Part shown: positions 52,359-56,835 of the stretch, in pieces
How positions within the stretch are numbered: position 1 is the first letter of the stretch
Layout: every line of letters begins with the position of its first letter
Source of the DNA: Lachnospiraceae bacterium
GTDB taxonomy: Bacteria > Bacillota > Clostridia > Lachnospirales > Lachnospiraceae
DNA length: 56,835 nt
Assembly: GCA_900766915.1 (NCBI GenBank)
Contig: CAAFXE010000271.1
Location: forward strand, 1 to 56,835
Direction of reading: 5' to 3'
Translations under genes and position numbers: made by a program
Notes under the pieces: generated by a model
Told to the model about the DNA's origin: nothing
Databases searched by the model: none
The model's input: the letters and a program-made list of their open reading frames with translations, nothing else

Positions 52359-53468
52359 ATGGACGAAAAAGAAAACATGCAGAAGGTTGCTGAGAAAATA
52401 AAAGAGCTTCAGAGCATGGCGAAGAAGAAAAAAAATATGCTGGAGTATCAGGAGGTCCTTGACTATTTAAAGGATACCGGGCTTGGAAAGGAAGAGATTG
52501 AAAAGATCTGCGATTTCCTTGAGCAGAAAGGAGTAGATATCTTACGTGTCACAGAGGAAACAGATGATGACGAAATTCTCTTAACAGAAGAAGATGAAGT
52601 AGATATCGAAAATATTGACCTGTCTGTTCCGGAAGGTATCAGTATCGAGGATCCGGTACGTATGTATTTAAAGGAGATCGGTAAGGTTCCGCTTTTAAGT
52701 GCCGAGGAAGAGATCGAGCTGGCTCTTCGCATGGAAGCAGGAGATGAAGAAGCCAAGAAAAAGCTTGCAGAAGCAAACCTTCGTCTCGTAGTCAGCATTG
52801 CAAAACGTTATGTGGGACGTGGAATGCTCTTCCTTGACCTTATTCAGGAAGGTAACTTAGGACTTATCAAAGCGGTAGAAAAATTTGATTACCGTAAAGG
52901 CTTCAAATTCAGTACCTATGCTACCTGGTGGATCCGTCAGGCCATCACAAGAGCCATTGCGGACCAGGCAAGAACGATCCGTATTCCGGTTCACATGGTA
53001 GAGACCATCAATAAGCTGATCCGTGTATCCAGACAGCTTTTACAGGAACTGGGCAGAGAACCATCTCCGGAAGAGATTGCGAAGGAAATGAATATGTCCG
53101 TAGAACGTGTCCGTGAAATCTTAAAGATTTCTCAGGAACCGGTATCCCTGGAAACTCCCATCGGTGAGGAGGAAGACAGCCACTTGGGCGACTTCATTCA
53201 GGATGACCATGTACCGGTACCTGCCGATGCGGCAACTTTTACCCTGTTAAAAGAACAGTTAAACGAAGTCCTTGGAACATTGACAGAGAGAGAACAGAAG
53301 GTTTTACGTCTTCGTTTTGGTCTGGATGACGGACGTGCACGTACCCTGGAGGAAGTGGGTAAGGAATTTAATGTAACCCGTGAGCGTATCCGTCAGATCG
53401 AGGCGAAAGCATTAAGGAAGCTCCGTCATCCAAGCAGAAGCAGAAAGTTAAAGGATTATTTGGATTAA
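52359..53468 (+). CDS. rpoD: RNA polymerase primary sigma factor
   Basis: 369 residues from this start. Sigma-70 that recognises the housekeeping promoters seen throughout the window. Region 1.2 has DPVRMYLKEIGKVPLL, region 2 has FLDLIQEGNLGLIKAVEKFD and STYATWWIRQAITRAIADQ, region 3 has RIPVHMVETINKL, and region 4.2 has TLEEVGKEFNVTRERIRQIE. The ATG at 52359 has GAGGTGG five bases upstream and matches family N-termini (KKKKNMLEYQE follows); an ATG at 52329 with GGTGGGG is also possible. Overall a single primary sigma. Confidence 0.96.
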   Translation: MDEKENMQKVAEKIKELQSMAKKKKNMLEYQEVLDYLKDTGLGKEEIEKICDFLEQKGVDILRVTEETDDDEILLTEEDEVDIENIDLSVPEGISIEDPVRMYLKEIGKVPLLSAEEEIELALRMEAGDEEAKKKLAEANLRLVVSIAKRYVGRGMLFLDLIQEGNLGLIKAVEKFDYRKGFKFSTYATWWIRQAITRAIADQARTIRIPVHMVETINKLIRVSRQLLQELGREPSPEEIAKEMNMSVERVREILKISQEPVSLETPIGEEEDSHLGDFIQDDHVPVPADAATFTLLKEQLNEVLGTLTEREQKVLRLRFGLDDGRARTLEEVGKEFNVTRERIRQIEAKALRKLRHPSRSRKLKDYLD

Positions 53469-53469
53469 T

Positions 53470-54168
53470 ATGCAGTTATCACAACGATTATCATCAGTTG
53501 CATCGATGGTTACCGCTGGGAATTGTTTGGCAGATGTGGGAACAGATCATGGATATGTTCCCATTTATCTTTATGAGCGAAAAATCATTCCCCATGCCAT
53601 TGCCATGGATGTCAACAGGGGCCCGTTAGAACGGGCAAAATTACATATTGCCGAGTCAGGCATGAGCAAGGCAATCGAGACCAGACTTTCGGACGGACTT
53701 GCGGCCTTAAGAGCAGGAGAAGCAGATACCGCTCTGATTGCAGGCATGGGTGGACCTTTGATGATCCGTATCTTAAGCAGCTTCCCGGAGGTGACCGCAT
53801 CCTTGAAAGAACTTGTCTTACAGCCTCAGTCTGAAATTGAAAGTGTACGTGTCTGGCTATATGAACAGGGTTACGAGATCGTGGAAGAACATATGGTGTT
53901 TGAAGAGGGAAAATATTACCCCATGTTTCGGGCGGTAAAAAATCCGGATGCCAAAAGGCTTTCCAAGCTGGAGTATCGCTTTGGACGACTGGAGGTTTTA
54001 AAGGAGCCCCTTGTTTTAAAAGACTATCTTACAAGAGAATTAAAAAATAAAAGAGAAATCATCCATAAATTAGAAGCAGAGTCTACGAGCAAGGCATTTT
54101 GTCGCATTCAGGAGATCAAAGAAGAATTAATGGATTTGGAAGAGATGATGAAGGGAGTCTTCTTATGA
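53470..54168 (+). CDS. trmK: tRNA (adenine-22-N1)-methyltransferase
   Basis: 232 residues. The TrmK family methylates A22 of tRNA using SAM. The cofactor motif is CLADVGTDHGYVPIYL, followed by the family NRGPLERAKLHI region and AGMGGPLMIRIL. The C-terminal helices form the coiled-coil tail seen in TrmK. Begins one base after the rpoD stop and overlaps the Nif3-like gene by four bases (ATGA). Confidence 0.92.
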   Translation: MQLSQRLSSVASMVTAGNCLADVGTDHGYVPIYLYERKIIPHAIAMDVNRGPLERAKLHIAESGMSKAIETRLSDGLAALRAGEADTALIAGMGGPLMIRILSSFPEVTASLKELVLQPQSEIESVRVWLYEQGYEIVEEHMVFEEGKYYPMFRAVKNPDAKRLSKLEYRFGRLEVLKEPLVLKDYLTRELKNKREIIHKLEAESTSKAFCRIQEIKEELMDLEEMMKGVFL

Positions 54169-54935
54169 AATGTAAAGATTTACTGGAACTTCTGGAACAG
54201 GAGTTTCCTGCAAAATATGCGGTGCCGGGAGATAAAACCGGCTTTCAGGTGGGCGACCGGGAAAAAGAGGTTTCCCATATTTTCGTAGCAGTAGATGCCA
54301 CGGAAGAAGTGATTGAAGAGGCAGCTGCGTCAGGGGCAGATCTTTTGCTGACCCATCATCCCATGCTTTATTCACCACTGGCTGCAGTCACCACAGATAC
54401 CTTTAACGGCAGAAGAGTCATTAGGCTGATCGAGCATGGCATCAGCTATATCTCCACCCACACCAATTATGACAGCTGCCGCATGGCAGATCTGGCGGTG
54501 GAACGTCTGGAATTAACAGACTGCCAGGTGTTGGAAGAAGTTCTGGACGGCCTTGGCATTGGAAAAATGGGAATGCTCCCCAGGGAAATGACCTTAAGAG
54601 AATGTGCACTTTATGTGAAGGAAAGATTTCACATTCCATCGGTAAGATTCTTTGGAGATGGGGACAAAAAGATCCAAAAAGCAGCTATTTGTCCGGGATC
54701 CGGTCGCAGTGTCATCGGACGATGCCATGAACTGGGGGCAGAGGTTTTGATTACCGGAGATATTGATCATCATACCGGTGTAGATCAGGTAGATGATCGG
54801 CTGCTGCTTATCGATGCCGGTCACTACGGAGTGGAGCATATTTATATAGAAGATATGTGCAGATTCCTGTCTGAAAAATGTCCGGAAGTTAAGGTCAGCT
54901 GTGCGAAAATCAGGCATCCGTTTGAGGTTGTGTAG
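54165..54935 (+). CDS. Nif3-like dinuclear metal centre protein
   Basis: 256 residues. The YbgI/Nif3 fold hexamer binds two metals; its cellular role is not settled. Ligand motifs: LLLTHHPMLYSPL, YISTHTNYDSC, and the paired ITGDIDHHTGVD and DAGHYGVEHIYIE. ATG at 54165 overlaps trmK stop, with GGGAG upstream, the conserved trmK-nif3 order of Firmicutes. Confidence 0.93.
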   Translation: MKCKDLLELLEQEFPAKYAVPGDKTGFQVGDREKEVSHIFVAVDATEEVIEEAAASGADLLLTHHPMLYSPLAAVTTDTFNGRRVIRLIEHGISYISTHTNYDSCRMADLAVERLELTDCQVLEEVLDGLGIGKMGMLPREMTLRECALYVKERFHIPSVRFFGDGDKKIQKAAICPGSGRSVIGRCHELGAEVLITGDIDHHTGVDQVDDRLLLIDAGHYGVEHIYIEDMCRFLSEKCPEVKVSCAKIRHPFEVV

Positions 54936-54949
54936 TATAAAAAATGTAA

Positions 54950-54977
54950 CTGTTTAGAACTATCAGGCTCTGAACAG
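54950..54977. repeat. Dispersed palindromic repeat, copy upstream of the nucleoside kinase gene
   Basis: CTGTTTAGA (54950-54958) and TCTGAACAG (54969-54977) inverted with one wobble. It shares GGCTCTGAACAG with the long element at 34600-34612. No T-run, so not a clear terminator. It lies 33 bases before the TTG start of the next gene. Confidence 0.6.
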
Positions 54978-55009
54978 TTCGTGTAAATATTGAACCGGGA
55001 GGTATCAGA

Positions 55010-56668
55010 TTGAAAAAGGTTACTCTTGAGAATACGATAAAACAGTACGAGGAAGGCACCACCTACCAGCAGATTGTCAGAGAGCATTTTGGTGAAAAAG
55101 CAGAACAGATCATTCTGGTAAAGGTGGACGGAACGCTGAAGGAGCTTACGAAAACCCTGAAGGGAGACTGCCACTTGGAGCCGGTATACTTTACAGACAA
55201 GCCGGGGTATAATTCCTACAGAAGAAGCGTCTCTTTTCTGATGATGAAAGCAATCTATGATTTATACAGCAAAGAAGAGATTGGCACCGTGCGGGTGATG
55301 TTTGCCATCGGCTCCGGATTATTCTGCTTCTTAAGCGGAAACATTAAACCCGATGAAACATTTACCCAAAATGTGGAAAAACGCATGAGAGAGCTGGTGG
55401 AAAAAGAGCTTCCGATTCATAAGGATGTCATTAATACCCAGGAGGCCATTGCCAGATTTTTGGAATATGGCATGAAGGATAAAGCGGAGCTTTTCCGTTA
55501 TCGCCGTGCATCCAAGGTAAATATCTACAGCATTGGAGAGTTTCAGGACTATTACTATGGCTATATGGTTCCAAACGCCTCCTATTTAAAATGGTTTTCT
55601 TTAGTGCCTTATGAGGATGGCTTTGTGCTGCAGTTCCCGAAAAGAACGGAAGCAGGAATTTTAAGACCTGTAGAATTCAGTAAAAAAGTATTTGACGTCA
55701 TGCACCATACGGAAGAGTGGGGCAAAATGCTGGAAGTATCTACCGTAGGCGAATTAAATAATATGATTTCCAAAGGAAATCTCTCGGAAATGATTCTGGT
55801 ACAGGAGGCAATTCAGGAAAAACAGATCGGTGACATTGCCGGGATGATCGCTAAAGATCCATCCAGGAGGATCATCATGATCGCAGGTCCATCCTCCTCC
55901 GGAAAGACCACCTTTTCCCACCGTCTGTCCGTACAGCTTCGTGCCCATGGCTTAAAGCCTCATCCCATTGCCTGTGATAATTACTTTGTGGAGAGAGTCA
56001 ATACGCCAAAGGATGAGAATGGAAAATATAATTTTGAATGCCTCGAAGCATTGGATATCGACCTTTTCAATGACCAGATGAACCGGCTCCTTCGTGGAGA
56101 AACCGTAGAGATCCCGGAGTTTAATTTTGTGACAGGCCAAAAGGAATATAAAGGAAAACAGGTCCTGACTCTGGGAGAAGAGGATGTTCTTGTCATCGAA
56201 GGAATCCACTGTCTTAACGATGCCTTATCCTGCGGTCTGCCGGATGAAAGCAAATTCAGGATCTATATCAGTGCGCTTACCATGTTAAACATTGACGAGC
56301 ACAACCGGATTCCGACCACAGACGGACGGCTCATCCGCAGAATTATCAGGGATGCCAGAACGAGAGGCTCCTCTGCAGCCAATACCATTGACATGTGGCC
56401 TTCCGTAAGGAAAGGGGAAGAAGAAAACATTTTCCCTTATCAGGAGTCAGCAGATGTAGTATTTAACTCCGCACTGATCTATGAGTTATCTGTTCTGAAA
56501 CAATATGCAGAACCATTGCTCTTTGGCATTACACCGGAGGACCCGGCCTATATCGAGGCAAAGAGGCTGCTAAAATTTTTGGATTATTTTGTAGGTGTGG
56601 ACAGTAACCTGATCCCGAATAATTCGATTCTTAGGGAATTTATCGGCGGAAGCTGTTTCAGGGTATAA
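55010..56668 (+). CDS. Nucleoside kinase with TGS-type N-terminus
   Basis: 552 residues, more than twice the size of an ordinary uridine kinase. The N-terminus resembles the TGS and second additional domains of threonyl-tRNA synthetase (TTYQQIVREHFGEKAEQI, then the SFLMMKAIYDLY region). The C-terminal half (about 285-500) is a uridine/phosphoribulokinase-type kinase with P-loop GPSSSGKTT (293-301), ACDNYFVERVNTP and VIEGIHCLNDALS. It probably phosphorylates a nucleoside, most likely uridine or cytidine; what the TGS part does is unknown. Begins at TTG with GGGAGG upstream. Confidence 0.87.
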   Translation: MKKVTLENTIKQYEEGTTYQQIVREHFGEKAEQIILVKVDGTLKELTKTLKGDCHLEPVYFTDKPGYNSYRRSVSFLMMKAIYDLYSKEEIGTVRVMFAIGSGLFCFLSGNIKPDETFTQNVEKRMRELVEKELPIHKDVINTQEAIARFLEYGMKDKAELFRYRRASKVNIYSIGEFQDYYYGYMVPNASYLKWFSLVPYEDGFVLQFPKRTEAGILRPVEFSKKVFDVMHHTEEWGKMLEVSTVGELNNMISKGNLSEMILVQEAIQEKQIGDIAGMIAKDPSRRIIMIAGPSSSGKTTFSHRLSVQLRAHGLKPHPIACDNYFVERVNTPKDENGKYNFECLEALDIDLFNDQMNRLLRGETVEIPEFNFVTGQKEYKGKQVLTLGEEDVLVIEGIHCLNDALSCGLPDESKFRIYISALTMLNIDEHNRIPTTDGRLIRRIIRDARTRGSSAANTIDMWPSVRKGEEENIFPYQESADVVFNSALIYELSVLKQYAEPLLFGITPEDPAYIEAKRLLKFLDYFVGVDSNLIPNNSILREFIGGSCFRV

Positions 56669-56697
56669 AAATATTGTAAAACCTTGTAGTACTGACG

Positions 56698-56727
56698 TTG
56701 ACGTTTGGAAAGAAACTGTGGTATTAT
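56698..56727 (+). promoter_or_regulatory. Promoter for a gene beyond the window
   Basis: TTGACG at 56698-56703, 18-base spacer, TATTAT at 56722-56727, pointing towards the end of the window. Confidence 0.5.
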
Positions 56728-56757
56728 GAGCGATAGATTAAAATAATAAGTGTAATT

Positions 56758-56835
56758 GTTCAGAGCCAACCTCCAAAATGCTTTGCATTTCGTCGGTGTG
56801 GCGTATCCGCCAAATAAAATTTCAAAAACAGTCTT
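56758..56835 (-). repeat. Palindromic repeat element, long form, cut by the window end
   Basis: Read in reverse it matches the 34541-34610 element: AATGCAAAGCATTTT, then GAGGTTGGCTCTGAAC. At its other end AAAATTTCAAAAACAGTCT (from 56817) matches AAAATTTCATAAAACAGTCT at 34556, in the same direction. An extra GGCG-rich segment (56792-56812) replaces part of the element. Confidence 0.72.

Noticed and set aside
1..56835. tRNA, rRNA and CRISPR arrays
   Set aside because: No stretch matched tRNA arm signatures, rRNA core sequence or regularly spaced direct repeats when reading through.

Overview
The window reads as chromosome of a low-to-mid GC, spore-forming Gram-positive of the class Clostridia, most like the Lachnospiraceae. 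The evidence is gene content and order: topA-codY; CIRCE-controlled groES-groEL; an asp23-nusB-xseA-xseB-ispA-dxs-tlyA-nadK-argR-recN-spoIVB run; spo0A; and a dgt-dnaG-rpoD-trmK-nif3 run. Strong AGGAGG-type ribosome sites and sigma-A type promoters fit the same picture. I see no rRNA, tRNA, CRISPR array, transposase or integrase.

Layout. 1-3.2 kb: end of topoisomerase I, CodY and the GroE chaperonin. 3.3-15.2 kb: a PP2C phosphatase, a membrane Ser/Thr kinase without PASTA repeats, a small membrane protein and a 2990-residue Ig-like surface protein, all in one direction and probably one functional unit. 15.2-19.1 kb: a 57-residue protein bracketed by inverted repeats, an aminotransferase, a VanZ-like protein, a divergent shikimate-kinase-like protein and an ArsP_2-type metal exporter. 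19.1-33.0 kb: an ABC-F ATPase, release factor 3 and the long housekeeping run ending in spoIVB. 33.2-37.4 kb: an A/T-rich accessory block with a helix-turn-helix/RhuM-Fic pair and a SipW-type secretion module. 37.4-40.0 kb: purC behind a structured leader, and a DUF1576 membrane protein. 40.2-49.4 kb: spo0A, glycogen synthase, an acyltransferase-tgt pair, aroC, a GH13 debranching-like protein that has lost catalytic residues, a DUF5662 protein and an LrgA/LrgB pair. 49.5-56.7 kb: the dgt-dnaG-rpoD-trmK-nif3 run and a TGS-domain nucleoside kinase.

What stands out. (1) A dispersed family of short palindromic intergenic repeats occurs at least ten times, nearly always just upstream of a start codon. 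(2) spoIVB and spo0A, usually adjacent, are separated here by about 7 kb holding the RhuM-Fic and SipW modules. (3) The GH13-like protein has Asn at both catalytic Asp positions. (4) The shikimate-kinase-like protein lacks the usual substrate-binding Arg. (5) The phosphatase-kinase-giant surface protein cluster suggests phosphorylation-linked control of a surface structure. (6) The SipW peptidase is fused to an extracytoplasmic domain and sits beside its probable substrate. All functions are read from sequence motifs and family knowledge; no searches were run.
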